A DNA stretch of 64,000 nucleotides from Streptomyces spiralis (lineage in GTDB: Bacteria > Actinomycetota > Actinomycetes > Streptomycetales > Streptomycetaceae), in contig NZ_BNBC01000013.1 in the NCBI RefSeq assembly GCF_014654675.1, positions 79,542 to 143,541 of the forward strand, given 5' to 3'. Below are positions 22,774-31,343 of this stretch, in pieces. A program made the position numbers and the translations under genes. The notes under the pieces were generated by a model. The model saw only the letters and a list, made by a program, of their open reading frames with translations. It made no database searches and was not told the DNA's origin. Positions within the stretch are counted from its first letter, which is position 1. The number at the start of each line of letters is the position of its first letter.

Positions 22774-24642
22774 ATGATCCAGACACTGCTCGTCGCCAAC
22801 CGGGGCGAGATCGCCTGCCGGGTCTTCCGCACCTGCCGCGAGGCGGGCATCCGCACCGTCGCCGTGCACTCGGACGCCGACGCGAACGCCCTCCACGCGC
22901 GCGTGGCCGACGCCGCCGTACGCCTGCCGGGCGCCACGCCCGCCGAGACGTACCTGCGCGCCGACCTGATCGTGAAGGCGGCGCTCGGGGCCGGCGCCGA
23001 CGCCGTGCACCCCGGCTACGGCTTCCTGTCCGAGAACGCCGGCTTCGCACGCGCCGTCCTCGACGCCGGCCTGATCTGGATCGGCCCGCCACCCGACGCC
23101 ATCGAGGCGATGGCGTCCAAGACCCGCGCCAAGGCACTGATGGGCCTCGCACCCCTCGACGAGGCCGACATCACCGCGGCCGACCTGCCGGTGCTCGTGA
23201 AGGCCGCCGCAGGCGGCGGAGGGCGCGGGATGCGGATCGTGCGCCGTCTGAAGGAGCTGCCGGCCGCGCTGGAGAGCGCGCGCGCCGAGGCCGCGAGCGC
23301 ATTCGGCGACGGCGAGGTGTTCATCGAGCCCTACGTCGAGGGCGGCCGCCATGTCGAGGTGCAGATCCTCGCCGACGCCCACGGCACCGTCTGGCCGCTC
23401 GGCACCCGCGACTGCTCCCTCCAGCGCCGCCACCAGAAGGTCATCGAGGAAGCCCCCGCACCCGGACTCTCCGACGGGCTCACGCAAGAGCTGTACACGC
23501 TGGCCGTACGCGCCGCGCGCGCCGTCTCCTACGTCGGCGCCGGCACCGTCGAGTTCCTGGTCGAGGGCGACCGCGCGCACTTCCTGGAGATGAACACCCG
23601 CCTCCAGGTCGAACACCCCGTCACCGAGGCCGTGTTCGGCCTCGACCTGGTCGCCGAACAGATCCGCGTCGCAGAAGGCCGGGCCCTCGACACCACACCC
23701 CCACGCGCGCGCGGCCACGCGATCGAGGCCCGCCTGTACGCCGAGGACCCGGCCCACGACTGGGCCCCGCAGACCGGCACCCTGCACCGCCTCGCCCTGC
23801 CGCCCGGCGTCCGCCTCGACACCGGCTACGGCGACGGCGACACCGTCGGCGTCCACTACGACCCGATGCTCGCCAAGGCCGTCGCCCACGCCCCCACGCG
23901 CGCGGAGGCCATCCGCAGACTCGCCGGCGCGCTCGAGACCGCCGTGATCCACGGCCCCGTCACCAACCGCGACCTGCTGGTGCGCTCCCTGCGGCACGAG
24001 GAGTTCACCCGGGCCCGCATGGACACCGGCTTCTACGACCGTCACCTCGCAGGCCTCACCTCACCGGCCCCCGACCCGTACGCCCCTCTTGCCGCCGCCC
24101 TCGCCGACGCCCACGGCCGCTCCCGCTTCGGCGGCTGGCGCAACGTCCCCTCCCGGCCGCAGACCAAGCGCTACCTGATCGCGGGGGAGGAGCACGAGGT
24201 CCACTACCGGCACACCCGCCAGGGACTCACGGCCGACGGGGTACGGGTCGTACAGGCCGACGCGCGCCGGGTCGTCCTCGAAGCGGACGGCGTGCAGCGC
24301 CGCTTCGACATCGCCCGGTACGGCGACCAGGTGTACGTCAACACCACCCGCCTCACCGCCCTGCCCCGCTTCCCCGACCCGGCCGCCCAGCTCGCCCCCG
24401 GCTCCCTGCTCGCCCCGATGCCGGGCACGGTCGTACGCGTCGCCGAGGACCTGACGGAAGGGGCCTCCGTCCGGGCCGGACAGCCCCTGATCTGGCTGGA
24501 GGCCATGAAGATGCAGCACCAGATCTCGGCACCGGTCAGCGGGACGCTCAGCGCCCTGCACGTCAAGCCCGGGCAGCAGGTGGAGCCGGGCACGGTGCTC
24601 GCCGTAGTGCAGGAAAGCCCTTCTCGACAAGCCTCTTCCTAG
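22774..24642 (+). CDS. Acyl-CoA carboxylase alpha subunit (biotin carboxylase + BCCP)
   Basis: A 622-residue subunit that carboxylates biotin using ATP and bicarbonate. The biotin carboxylase N-domain starts TLLVANRGEIACRVFRTC. The ATP-grasp domain has the Gly-rich loop KAAAGGGGRGM, HVEVQILAD and the metal/catalytic set EMNTRLQVEHPVTE. The BC C-domain is followed by a BT-like linker, and the biotinyl domain carries the acceptor Lys579 in EAMKMQH. The segment after KTRAKALMGLAP is shorter than in most biotin carboxylases; I recall this from other Streptomyces paralogues. It pairs with the carboxyltransferase just upstream. Confidence 0.93.
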   Translation: MIQTLLVANRGEIACRVFRTCREAGIRTVAVHSDADANALHARVADAAVRLPGATPAETYLRADLIVKAALGAGADAVHPGYGFLSENAGFARAVLDAGLIWIGPPPDAIEAMASKTRAKALMGLAPLDEADITAADLPVLVKAAAGGGGRGMRIVRRLKELPAALESARAEAASAFGDGEVFIEPYVEGGRHVEVQILADAHGTVWPLGTRDCSLQRRHQKVIEEAPAPGLSDGLTQELYTLAVRAARAVSYVGAGTVEFLVEGDRAHFLEMNTRLQVEHPVTEAVFGLDLVAEQIRVAEGRALDTTPPRARGHAIEARLYAEDPAHDWAPQTGTLHRLALPPGVRLDTGYGDGDTVGVHYDPMLAKAVAHAPTRAEAIRRLAGALETAVIHGPVTNRDLLVRSLRHEEFTRARMDTGFYDRHLAGLTSPAPDPYAPLAAALADAHGRSRFGGWRNVPSRPQTKRYLIAGEEHEVHYRHTRQGLTADGVRVVQADARRVVLEADGVQRRFDIARYGDQVYVNTTRLTALPRFPDPAAQLAPGSLLAPMPGTVVRVAEDLTEGASVRAGQPLIWLEAMKMQHQISAPVSGTLSALHVKPGQQVEPGTVLAVVQESPSRQASS

Positions 24643-24649
24643 GAGCCCC

Positions 24650-25810
24650 ATGACCGCCGTCATCGAATCCGAAGAGCACAAGGCCCTCCGATCCGCCGTC
24701 GCCGCCCTCGGCAAGCGCTACGGCCGCGACTACCTCACCCGCACCGTCGCCGACGGCAAACCCCCCACCGAACTCTGGACCGAGGCAGGCAAACTCGGCT
24801 ACCTCGGCGTCAACCTCCCGGAGGAGCACGGAGGCGGAGGCGGCGGCATCACCGAACTCTCCATAGTCCTCGAAGAGCTGGGCGCCTCGGGCTCCCCCCT
24901 CCTCATGCTCATCGTCTCGCCCGCCATCTGCGGCACCGTGATCTCCCGCTTCGGCACCGAGGCCCAGAAGCGGCAGTGGCTCCCCGGACTCGCCGACGGC
25001 ACCCGCCTCATGGCCTTCGGCATCACCGAACCCGACGCCGGCTCCAACTCCCACCGCATCACCACCACCGCCCGCCGCGACGGCGCCGACTGGCTGCTCA
25101 CCGGCCGCAAGGTGTTCATCTCCGGCGTGGACATCGCCGACGCCGTACTGATCGTCGGCCGCACCGAGGACGCCCGCACCGGCCGCCTGAAGCCCTGCCT
25201 GTTCATCGTGCCGACCGACGCCGACGGCTTCCAGAAGCGGCCCATCGACATGGAACTCAACGCCGCCGAAAAACAGTTCGAACTGGTCCTGGACGACGTA
25301 CGGCTCCCCGCGGACGCGCTCGTCGGCGACGAGGACGCGGGCCTCCTCCAGCTGTTCGCCGGGCTCAACCCCGAGCGGATCATGACCGCCGCCTTCGCGA
25401 TCGGCATGGGCCGCTACGCACTCGCCAAGGCCGTCGAATACGCCCGCGACCGCACCGTCTGGAAAACCCCCATCGGCGCCCACCAGGCCATCGCCCACCC
25501 CCTCGCCCAGGCCCACATCGACCTCGAACTCGCCCGGCTGATGATGCAGAAAGCGGCCCACCTCTACGACACCGGCGACGACATCGGCGCCGGCGAGGCC
25601 GCCAACATGGCCAAGTACGCGGCCGGAGAGGCCTGCGTGAAGGCCGTCGACCAGGCCGTGCACACCCTCGGCGGCAACGGACTCACCCGCGAGTTCGGGC
25701 TCGCCTCACTGATAACGGCCGCACGCGTGTCTCGTATCGCTCCGGTGAGCCGGGAGATGATTCTCAACTACGTCTCCCACCAGACCCTCGGTCTGCCCAA
25801 GTCGTACTGA
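24650..25810 (+). CDS. Acyl-CoA dehydrogenase
   Basis: A 386-residue FAD flavoenzyme that introduces the alpha-beta double bond in acyl-CoA. N-terminal helical domain, the middle beta domain with MAFGITEPDAGSNSHRI and DGADWLLTGRKVFISG, and a C-terminal helical domain with GRYALAKAVEYARDRTVW and LGGNGLTREFGLASLITAAR are all present. It follows the biotin carboxylase by seven bases and precedes the ligase gene. In this pathway it would feed the carboxylase with an enoyl-CoA, as isovaleryl- or citronellyl-CoA dehydrogenases do. ATG start after AGGAGCCCC. Confidence 0.92.
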   Translation: MTAVIESEEHKALRSAVAALGKRYGRDYLTRTVADGKPPTELWTEAGKLGYLGVNLPEEHGGGGGGITELSIVLEELGASGSPLLMLIVSPAICGTVISRFGTEAQKRQWLPGLADGTRLMAFGITEPDAGSNSHRITTTARRDGADWLLTGRKVFISGVDIADAVLIVGRTEDARTGRLKPCLFIVPTDADGFQKRPIDMELNAAEKQFELVLDDVRLPADALVGDEDAGLLQLFAGLNPERIMTAAFAIGMGRYALAKAVEYARDRTVWKTPIGAHQAIAHPLAQAHIDLELARLMMQKAAHLYDTGDDIGAGEAANMAKYAAGEACVKAVDQAVHTLGGNGLTREFGLASLITAARVSRIAPVSREMILNYVSHQTLGLPKSY

Positions 25811-25832
25811 GCCGCAGCCGCTTGGAGGAACC

Positions 25833-27401
25833 GTGTTCCGCAGCGAGTACGCAGACGTCTCCCCCGTCGAACTCCCCATCCACGACGCCGTCCTGGGCCG
25901 GGCCGCCGAGTTCGGCGACCAGCCCGCACTGATCGACGGCACCGACGGCACCACCCTCACGTACGAGCAGCTGGACCGGTTCCACCGGCGCCTGGCCGCC
26001 GCGCTCGCCGACACCGGCGTCCGCAAGGGCGACGTCCTCGCCCTGCACAGCCCCAACACCATCGCCTTCCCGGCCGCCTTCTACGCGGCCACCCGCGCGG
26101 GCGCCTCCGTCACCACCGTGCACCCGCTCGCCACCCCCGAGGAGTTCGCCAAACAACTGCGCGACAGCGCCGCCCGCTGGATCGTCACCGTCTCCCCGCT
26201 GCTGGACTCCGCCCGCCGCGCCGCCGAACTCGCCGGCGGCATACGGGAGATCCTCGTCTGCGACAGCGCACCCGGACACCGGTCGCTCATCGACATGCTC
26301 GGCTCCACCGCACCCGAACCGCACATCGACCTCGACCCCGCCGAGGACATCGCCGCACTGCCGTACTCCTCCGGCACCACCGGCACCCCCAAAGGCGTCA
26401 TGCTCACCCACCGGCAGATCGCCACCAACCTCGCCCAGCTCGAACCGGCCATCACCACCGGCCCCGGCGACCGCATCCTCGCCGTCCTGCCGTTCTTCCA
26501 CATCTACGGCCTCACCGCCCTGATGAACGCCCCCCTGCGCAAGGGCGCCACCGTCGTCGTCCTGCCCCGCTTCGACCTGGAGACCTTCCTCGCCGCCATC
26601 GAGACCCACCGCATCACCGGCCTCTACGTCGCCCCGCCGATCGTCCTCGCCCTCGCCAAACACCCCGCGGTCGCCCGCTACGACCTGTCCTCCCTCACCT
26701 ACGTCATCAGCGCCGCCGCCCCGCTCGACGCCACCCTCGCGCGCGCCTGCTCCCAGCGGCTCCGCCTGCCCCCGATCGGCCAGGCCTACGGCATGACGGA
26801 ACTGTCCCCGGGCACCCACGTCGTCCCCCTCGACCGGCTGCACGACGCCCCCGCCGGCACCGTCGGCAGGCTCATCGCCGGCACCGAGATGCGGATCGTC
26901 TCCCTCGACGACCCCGACAAGGACCTCGGCACCGGCGAGTCCGGCGAGATCCTGATCCGCGGCCCCCAGATCATGAAGGGCTACCTCGGCCGACCCGACG
27001 CCACCGCCCAGCTGATCGACACCGACGGCTGGCTGCACACCGGAGACGTCGGACACGTCGACGAGGACGGCTGGCTCTTCGTCGTCGACCGCGTCAAGGA
27101 ACTCATCAAGTACAAGGGCTTCCAGGTGGCCCCCGCCGAACTGGAAGCCCAACTGCTCACCCACCCCGGCATCGCCGACGCCGCCGTCATCGGCGCCTAC
27201 AACGAGGACGGCAACGAGATCCCGCACGCCTTCGTCGTCCGCCAGCCCACCGCCGACGGCCTCGACGAGAACGAGATCATGCTGTACGTCGCCGAACGCG
27301 TCGCCCCCTACAAACGCATACGCCAGGTCACCTTCATCGACACCGTCCCCCGCGCCGCCTCCGGCAAGATCCTGCGCCGCGAACTCAGGGAGCTGCCATG
27401 A
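25833..27401 (+). CDS. AMP-dependent acyl-CoA synthetase (4-coumarate-CoA ligase-like)
   Basis: A 522-residue ANL-family ligase that activates a carboxylic acid to its acyl-AMP and then acyl-CoA. P-loop LPYSSGTTGTPKGVMLTH (about 171-188), A5 YGMTELSPGTHV, A7 GDVGHVDEDGWLFVVDR, A8 KYKGFQVAPAELE and the A10 Lys in PRAASGKILRREL are all intact. Close to the 4CL/medium-chain branch; in S. coelicolor the syntenic protein has been called 4-coumarate:CoA ligase. The operon suggests entry of the substrate acid into the pathway. GTG start, with GGAGG seven bases before it. Confidence 0.92.
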   Translation: MFRSEYADVSPVELPIHDAVLGRAAEFGDQPALIDGTDGTTLTYEQLDRFHRRLAAALADTGVRKGDVLALHSPNTIAFPAAFYAATRAGASVTTVHPLATPEEFAKQLRDSAARWIVTVSPLLDSARRAAELAGGIREILVCDSAPGHRSLIDMLGSTAPEPHIDLDPAEDIAALPYSSGTTGTPKGVMLTHRQIATNLAQLEPAITTGPGDRILAVLPFFHIYGLTALMNAPLRKGATVVVLPRFDLETFLAAIETHRITGLYVAPPIVLALAKHPAVARYDLSSLTYVISAAAPLDATLARACSQRLRLPPIGQAYGMTELSPGTHVVPLDRLHDAPAGTVGRLIAGTEMRIVSLDDPDKDLGTGESGEILIRGPQIMKGYLGRPDATAQLIDTDGWLHTGDVGHVDEDGWLFVVDRVKELIKYKGFQVAPAELEAQLLTHPGIADAAVIGAYNEDGNEIPHAFVVRQPTADGLDENEIMLYVAERVAPYKRIRQVTFIDTVPRAASGKILRRELRELP

Positions 27402-27439
27402 CACAGGCCCTGCGCCGCAACCCCGGGGAGCTGTCGTGA
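27398..27439 (+). CDS. 13-codon coupling ORF from a tandem duplication
   Basis: ATG overlaps the ligase stop (ATGA) and the ORF MTQALRRNPGELS ends in a TGA that overlaps the GTG of the enoyl-CoA hydratase (GTGA). The DNA is an imperfect copy of the end of the ligase gene: CTGCGCCGCGAACTCAGGGA at 27371 and CTGCGCCGCAACCCCGGGGA at 27410 are each followed by GCTGxC(A/G)TGAC. A duplication has therefore inserted a minimal ORF between two genes, keeping translational coupling. It is unlikely to have a function as a peptide. Confidence 0.4.
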   Translation: MTQALRRNPGELS

Positions 27440-28170
27440 CCCTGATCAGCCGTACGCGCGCGCGTGCCGTCGAAACCCTCAGCCTCGACGCCACCGACAC
27501 CCGCAACGCCCTCTCCGCCGCCCTCGTCTCCGACCTCGCCGACGCCCTCACCGACTGCGGCAAGGACCCCGACGTACGCGCCGTGGTCCTCACCCACACC
27601 GGCACCACCTTCAGCGCCGGAGCCGACCTGCGCGACCCACCCCACCCGGACGCACTGGTGGGACTCCTGCGGCAGATCGTCGAACTGCCCAAGCCCGTGA
27701 TCGCCCGCGTCACCGGACACGTCCGCGCCGGCGGCCTCGGCCTCCTCGCCGCCTGCGACATCGCCGCCGCCTCCACCACGGCCACCTTCGCCTTCACCGA
27801 GGTACGCATCGGCGTCGCACCGGCCGTGATCTCCCTGCCCCTCCTGCCGCGCACCGACCCCCGCGCCCTGGCCCGCTACTACCTCACCGGCGAACGCTTC
27901 GACCCGTCCGAAGCCGTACGCCTCGGCCTGCTCACCACGACCGCGGACGACGTCGACGACGCCCTCACCCCCATCCTCGACGGCCTGCGCCGCTCCTCCC
28001 CCCAAGCCCTGACCGAGACGAAACGGCTGCTCACGGCTAGGGTGCTGGAGACGTTCGACCGGGACGCGGCCGACCTGACCGCGCTCTCGGCCCGGCTGTT
28101 CACCTCCCCCCAGGCCCGGGAGGGGATGACGGCCTTCCTGGAAAGACGGGATGCGGCATGGGTGGTGTGA
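27436..28170 (+). CDS. Enoyl-CoA hydratase/isomerase family protein
   Basis: A 244-residue crotonase-fold enzyme. The oxyanion-hole segment is GTTFSAGADLRDP (about 56-68) and the second glycine region is HVRAGGLGLLAACDIAAAS (about 95-113). The usual catalytic Glu144/Glu164 pair of classical hydratases is only partly evident: the GGLGLLAACD region lacks the first Glu, while FTEVRIGVAP retains the second. The reaction may therefore be hydration, isomerisation or hydrolysis of a methylglutaconyl-type CoA. It overlaps the TetR gene by 13 bases. GTG start after GGGGAGCTG. Confidence 0.88.
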   Translation: MTLISRTRARAVETLSLDATDTRNALSAALVSDLADALTDCGKDPDVRAVVLTHTGTTFSAGADLRDPPHPDALVGLLRQIVELPKPVIARVTGHVRAGGLGLLAACDIAAASTTATFAFTEVRIGVAPAVISLPLLPRTDPRALARYYLTGERFDPSEAVRLGLLTTTADDVDDALTPILDGLRRSSPQALTETKRLLTARVLETFDRDAADLTALSARLFTSPQAREGMTAFLERRDAAWVV

Positions 28171-28766
28171 GTACGGCGGAACGCGACCGCGTACCCAAGC
28201 AGGACCGCAGCCGGGCCACCCGGCAGCGACTCCTCGAGGCCGCCGTCGCCTGCCTCGCCGAACACGGCTGGGCGGGCTCCACGGTGTCCGCCGTCGCCGA
28301 ACGCGCGGGCGTCTCCCGCGGCGCCGCACAACACCACTTCCCCACCCGCGAGGACCTCTTCACCGCCGCCGTCGAATACGTCGCCGAGGAACGCTCCACC
28401 GCCACCCGCGCCCTCTTCCCCGAGGGCGCGTCCGGCGACCGGCGCGCCGTCGTCCGCGCCCTCGTCGACCTCTACACCGGCCCCCTCTTCCGCGCCGCCC
28501 TCCACCTGTGGGTCGCCGCCTCCAACGAGGACCAGCTCCGCGCCCGCGTCACCGAACTGGAAGCCCGCGTCGGCCGCGAGACCCACCGCATCGCCGTGGA
28601 ACTGCTCGGCGCCGACGAATCCCGCCCCGGCACCCGCGAAACCGTCCAGGGCTTCCTCGACATGGCCCGCGGCCTGGGCCTCGCCAACCTCCTCACCGAC
28701 GACACCGCCCGCCGCGAACGCGTCGTCACCCAGTGGGCGGCACTACTGGACCAGACCCTGGCCTGA
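28158..28766 (+). CDS. TetR family regulator of the acyl-CoA operon
   Basis: A 202-residue regulator. The TetR_N helix-turn-helix (about 18-65) contains RLLEAAVACLAEHGWAGSTV, AERAGVSRGAAQHHFPTRE and the DLFTAAVEYVAEE connector. The C-terminal domain resembles the TetR_C group seen in acyl-CoA-responsive regulators. It is the last gene of the operon and overlaps the hydratase by 13 bases. It probably represses the operon through the palindrome at 18607-18618 and responds to a pathway acyl-CoA; both are inferences. Convergent with citrate synthase. Confidence 0.9.
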   Translation: MGGVSTAERDRVPKQDRSRATRQRLLEAAVACLAEHGWAGSTVSAVAERAGVSRGAAQHHFPTREDLFTAAVEYVAEERSTATRALFPEGASGDRRAVVRALVDLYTGPLFRAALHLWVAASNEDQLRARVTELEARVGRETHRIAVELLGADESRPGTRETVQGFLDMARGLGLANLLTDDTARRERVVTQWAALLDQTLA

Positions 28767-28870
28767 GCCGCGGGGACGCACGCGAGGACGGCACAGGGGA
28801 GGACGGCGCACGGGACGGGCCCGCACGCCACCGGAGCCTCCGCACGCGGACCCGTCAGCACACGCTTCCG

Positions 28871-29971
28871 TCAGTGCGCGATCTCGTCGTACCCCGTGAT
28901 CTCACGCGGGCTGCGCGGACCCGGACCGATGTAGCGGGCGGAAGGACGCACCAGACGGCCGGTGCGCTTCTGCTCCAGAATGTGCGCCGACCAGCCCGCC
29001 GTACGCGCACAGGTGAACATCGACGTGAACATGTGCGCCGGAACCTGGGCGAAGTCCAGCATGATCGCCGCCCAGAACTCCACGTTCGTCGCCAGCACCC
29101 GGTCCGGACGACGATTGTGCAGCTCCTCCAGAGCCGCCTTCTCCAGCGCCTCGGCGACCTCGAACCGCGGAGCACCCAGCTCCCGCGCCGTACGACGCAG
29201 CACCCGCGCACGCGGGTCCTCCGCCCGGTACACCCGGTGACCGAAACCCATCAGCCGCTCACCACGGTCCAGCGCCCGCCGCACATACCCCTCGGCATCC
29301 CCCGTCCGCTCGATCTCCTCGATCATGCCGAGCACCCGGGACGGCGCACCGCCGTGCAGCGGACCGGACATCGCGCCCACCGCACCCGACAGGGCGGCCG
29401 CCACATCCGCGCCCGTGGAAGCGATCACCCGGGCCGTGAACGTGGACGCGTTCATACCGTGCTCGGCAGCGGACGACCAGTACGCGTCCACGGCCGCCAC
29501 GTGCTTGGGGTCCGGCTCACCCCGCCAGCGGATCATGAACCGCTCGGTGATGGTGCTCGCCTTGTCGATCTCCCGCTGCGGCACCATCGGCAGACCCTGC
29601 CCGCGCGCCGACTGGGCGACGTACGACAACGCCATCACCGCCGCCCGCGCCAGGTCCTCCCGGGCCTGCTCGGCATCGATGTCCAGCAGCGGTTTCAGCC
29701 CCCACACCGGGGCGAGCATCGCCAGCGCCGACTGCACGTCCACGCGGATGTCACCCGAGTGCACCGGGATCGGGAACGGCTCGGCCGGCGGCAGACCGGG
29801 GTTGAAGGCGCCGTCGACGAGCAGCCCCCACACATTGCCGAAGGAGACATGACCGACGAGATCCTCGATGTCGACGCCCCGGTACCGGAGGGCGCCGCCC
29901 TCCTTGTCCGGTTCGGCGATCTCCGTCTCGAACGCGACGACTCCCTCGAGCCCGGGTACGAAGTCGGACAT
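28871..29971 (-). CDS. Citrate synthase 2 (citrate/methylcitrate synthase family)
   Basis: A 366-residue enzyme that condenses acyl-CoA with oxaloacetate. It has the short type-I layout: YRGVDIEDLV near the N-terminus, the active-site His in the AEHGMNAST region, SGPLHGGAPSRV, the second His in MGFGHRVYR and the Asp in LDFAQVPAHM. The family is annotated citrate synthase 2 in Streptomyces and lies next to pdxH in S. coelicolor too. Activity with propionyl-CoA is possible and cannot be excluded. Divergent from pdxH across a 416-bp gap. Confidence 0.92.
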   Translation of the reverse strand: MSDFVPGLEGVVAFETEIAEPDKEGGALRYRGVDIEDLVGHVSFGNVWGLLVDGAFNPGLPPAEPFPIPVHSGDIRVDVQSALAMLAPVWGLKPLLDIDAEQAREDLARAAVMALSYVAQSARGQGLPMVPQREIDKASTITERFMIRWRGEPDPKHVAAVDAYWSSAAEHGMNASTFTARVIASTGADVAAALSGAVGAMSGPLHGGAPSRVLGMIEEIERTGDAEGYVRRALDRGERLMGFGHRVYRAEDPRARVLRRTARELGAPRFEVAEALEKAALEELHNRRPDRVLATNVEFWAAIMLDFAQVPAHMFTSMFTCARTAGWSAHILEQKRTGRLVRPSARYIGPGPRSPREITGYDEIAH

Positions 29972-30387
29972 CAGGCGGCTCCTCGTGGTCTGTGCGACAG
30001 ATGGTGCGACGGGGGAACGACGACCAGGTGTCGGATGTCGGAGATGTCAGCAGCAGGCGGTTTTCAGAGGGGGCGACCGCGGGGTCCGGACGGCTCACCG
30101 AACTCCGCCGGACTCCTCGGACTCCGTCGGACTCCTCGGACTCCCTCGGACTTCCTCAGGCTCCTCGGGTACTGCCGCCCGTACGGATCCGCGGTCGTGT
30201 CCACCGACTCGCGGTCCGGGACGGTACCCCTGTCATGCCCCGTGCGGTCGCGGCTCACCCAACCGGCACGGCACCAGCACGATAACCCCGGGTGCCACGG
30301 AAGGGGAGACTGTCCGGCACTCAGTGCCACGCAGTGACGAAGGACACCCCCGCCGGACGGACGCCACCGATACGGCAAGATGACCGC
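29972..30387. other. Long divergent intergenic region
   Basis: The 416 bases between citrate synthase 2 and pdxH hold no convincing gene. They contain the start-proximal promoters of both genes and a GGACTCC-based repeat at 30101-30168. Open frames that cross it have random amino-acid composition. Confidence 0.6.
30101..30168. repeat. GGACTCC(T/G)C 9-10-bp tandem repeat
   Basis: Seven imperfect copies of a 9-10-base unit (GGACTCCTC, GGACTCCGTC, GGACTCCCTC, GGACTTCCTC) run in series, starting from AACTCCGCC. Unit lengths alternate, so no reading frame is kept. Likely replication slippage in a non-coding gap. Confidence 0.75.
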
Positions 30388-31065
30388 GTGACCGACCAAG
30401 AAGCCGGAGAGACCGCGCCCTTCGACCTCGCCGCCATGCGCATGCACTACCGGGCCGAAGGCCTGGACGAGGCCGACCTGGCCGACACACCGGTGGAACA
30501 GTTCGCCCACTGGTTCCAGCAGGCCGCCGCCGAGGCCCACCTGTTCGAACCCAACGCCATGGTCGTCTCCACCGCCGACGCCCAGGGCCGCCCCAGCTCC
30601 CGCACGGTCCTGCTGAAGGCCTTCGACGAGCAGGGCTTCGTCTTCTACACCAACTACGGCTCCCGCAAGGCCCGCGACCTCGCCGAGAACCCCCACGTCT
30701 CCCTGCTCTTCCCCTGGCACCCCATGGCCCGCCAGGTCATCGTCCAGGGCACCGCCCACCGCACCGGCCGCGACGAGACCGCCGCCTACTTCCGCACCCG
30801 CCCCCACGGCTCCCAGCTCGGCGCCTGGGCCAGCGCCCAGTCCACGGTCATCGCCACCCGCGACATCGTCGACACGCAGTACGCCGAACTCGCCGCCCGC
30901 TACCCCGAGGGCGAACAGGTCCCCGTCCCACCCCACTGGGGCGGCTTCCGTGTCGTCCCTCACTCGGTCGAGTTCTGGCAGGGCCGCGAGAACCGCCTCC
31001 ACGACCGCCTCCGCTACACCACCCGACCGGACGGCACCTGGCACGTGGAACGCCTGAGCCCCTGA
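30388..31065 (+). CDS. pdxH: Pyridoxamine 5'-phosphate oxidase
   Basis: A 225-residue FMN enzyme that oxidises pyridoxine or pyridoxamine 5'-phosphate to pyridoxal 5'-phosphate, the last step of vitamin B6 salvage. The full family pattern is present: [35 protein letters not shown], the FMN/PLP-binding [13 protein letters not shown], the [12 protein letters not shown] strand, [12 protein letters not shown] and the C-terminal signature [19 protein letters not shown] start, because it matches the family N-terminus; the frame is open upstream. Another PPOX-fold protein lies at 58264-58932. Confidence 0.95.
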   Translation: MTDQEAGETAPFDLAAMRMHYRAEGLDEADLADTPVEQFAHWFQQAAAEAHLFEPNAMVVSTADAQGRPSSRTVLLKAFDEQGFVFYTNYGSRKARDLAENPHVSLLFPWHPMARQVIVQGTAHRTGRDETAAYFRTRPHGSQLGAWASAQSTVIATRDIVDTQYAELAARYPEGEQVPVPPHWGGFRVVPHSVEFWQGRENRLHDRLRYTTRPDGTWHVERLSP

Positions 31066-31096
31066 GGGGGGTCTTCGAGAGGCCCGCGAACGCAGA

Positions 31097-31167
31097 CGAC
31101 CCGCGAGCTGGGTCCCCCCGCCTGACGGCGGGGAAGCCGGCCGGACGTACCGGCAGCTCGCGGGTCG
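31097..31167. terminator. Large compound hairpin after pdxH
   Basis: A perfect 14-bp stem, CGACCCGCGAGCTG (31097-31110) with CAGCTCGCGGGTCG (31154-31167), encloses a second hairpin CCCGCC-TGAC-GGCGGG. It is 31 bases after the pdxH stop and could terminate pdxH. On the other strand it is the 3' end of the structured region that includes the 12-codon ORF at 31248-31286. The inner GC hairpin resembles the subterminal hairpins of IS200/IS605-type elements, which is suggestive next to an iscB remnant but not proof. Confidence 0.6.
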
Positions 31168-31247
31168 GGTGACTGCTTGGGATTGGGCCGGCTGCACGCG
31201 TCTCTCACGCGCTGGTCCGGCACCGCACTGGGTGGGGTGACGGGCCG

Positions 31248-31286
31248 CTAGCCCGCAGCCACCTCGCGTGTCCGGGATTCACTCAT
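31248..31286 (-). CDS. 12-codon ORF with a maximal Shine-Dalgarno sequence
   Basis: ATG at 31286 opens an ORF for MSESRTREVAAG, ending TAG at 31248. It would be ignored but for its ribosome binding site: GAAAGGAGGTGATC, 14 bases complementary without mismatch to the 3' tail of Streptomyces 16S rRNA, at a usable distance from the ATG. The stop codon lies in the stem CGGGC-TAGCG-GCCCG, and further hairpins follow (CGCGT/ACGCG at 31197-31211, then the compound hairpin at 31097-31167). This looks like a translated leader or a small dual-function RNA. I know no family for the peptide. Confidence 0.45.
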   Translation of the reverse strand: MSESRTREVAAG

Positions 31287-31292
31287 GTACCC

Positions 31293-31306
31293 GATCACCT
31301 CCTTTC
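31293..31306 (-). promoter_or_regulatory. Full-length anti-16S Shine-Dalgarno element
   Basis: Minus-strand GAAAGGAGGTGATC pairs over 14 bases with the 16S rRNA 3' end (GATCACCTCCTTTC). Normal genes in this window match 4-7 bases. The AGGAGG core ends 11 bases before the ATG of the 12-codon ORF. It is not a 16S fragment, since similarity stops at both ends. Confidence 0.8.
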
Positions 31307-31343
31307 GGCGTAGGCCACACTCTAGGAACCGATCCGGCGTCCA

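Noticed and set aside
18652..28766. Secondary-metabolite (polyketide precursor) cluster
   Set aside because: Carboxylase, ligase and hydratase are accompanied by dehydrogenase and AtuA but no synthase, tailoring or resistance genes. A catabolic operon fits better.
30101..30168. CRISPR-like array
   Set aside because: Repeat units are only 9-10 bases with no spacers. The same holds for the 18-bp repeat at 40349-40433.
31291..31306. GATCACCTCCTTTC read as a 16S rRNA fragment
   Set aside because: Identity to the 16S 3' end stops after 14 bases on both sides. On the minus strand it is better explained as a Shine-Dalgarno sequence.
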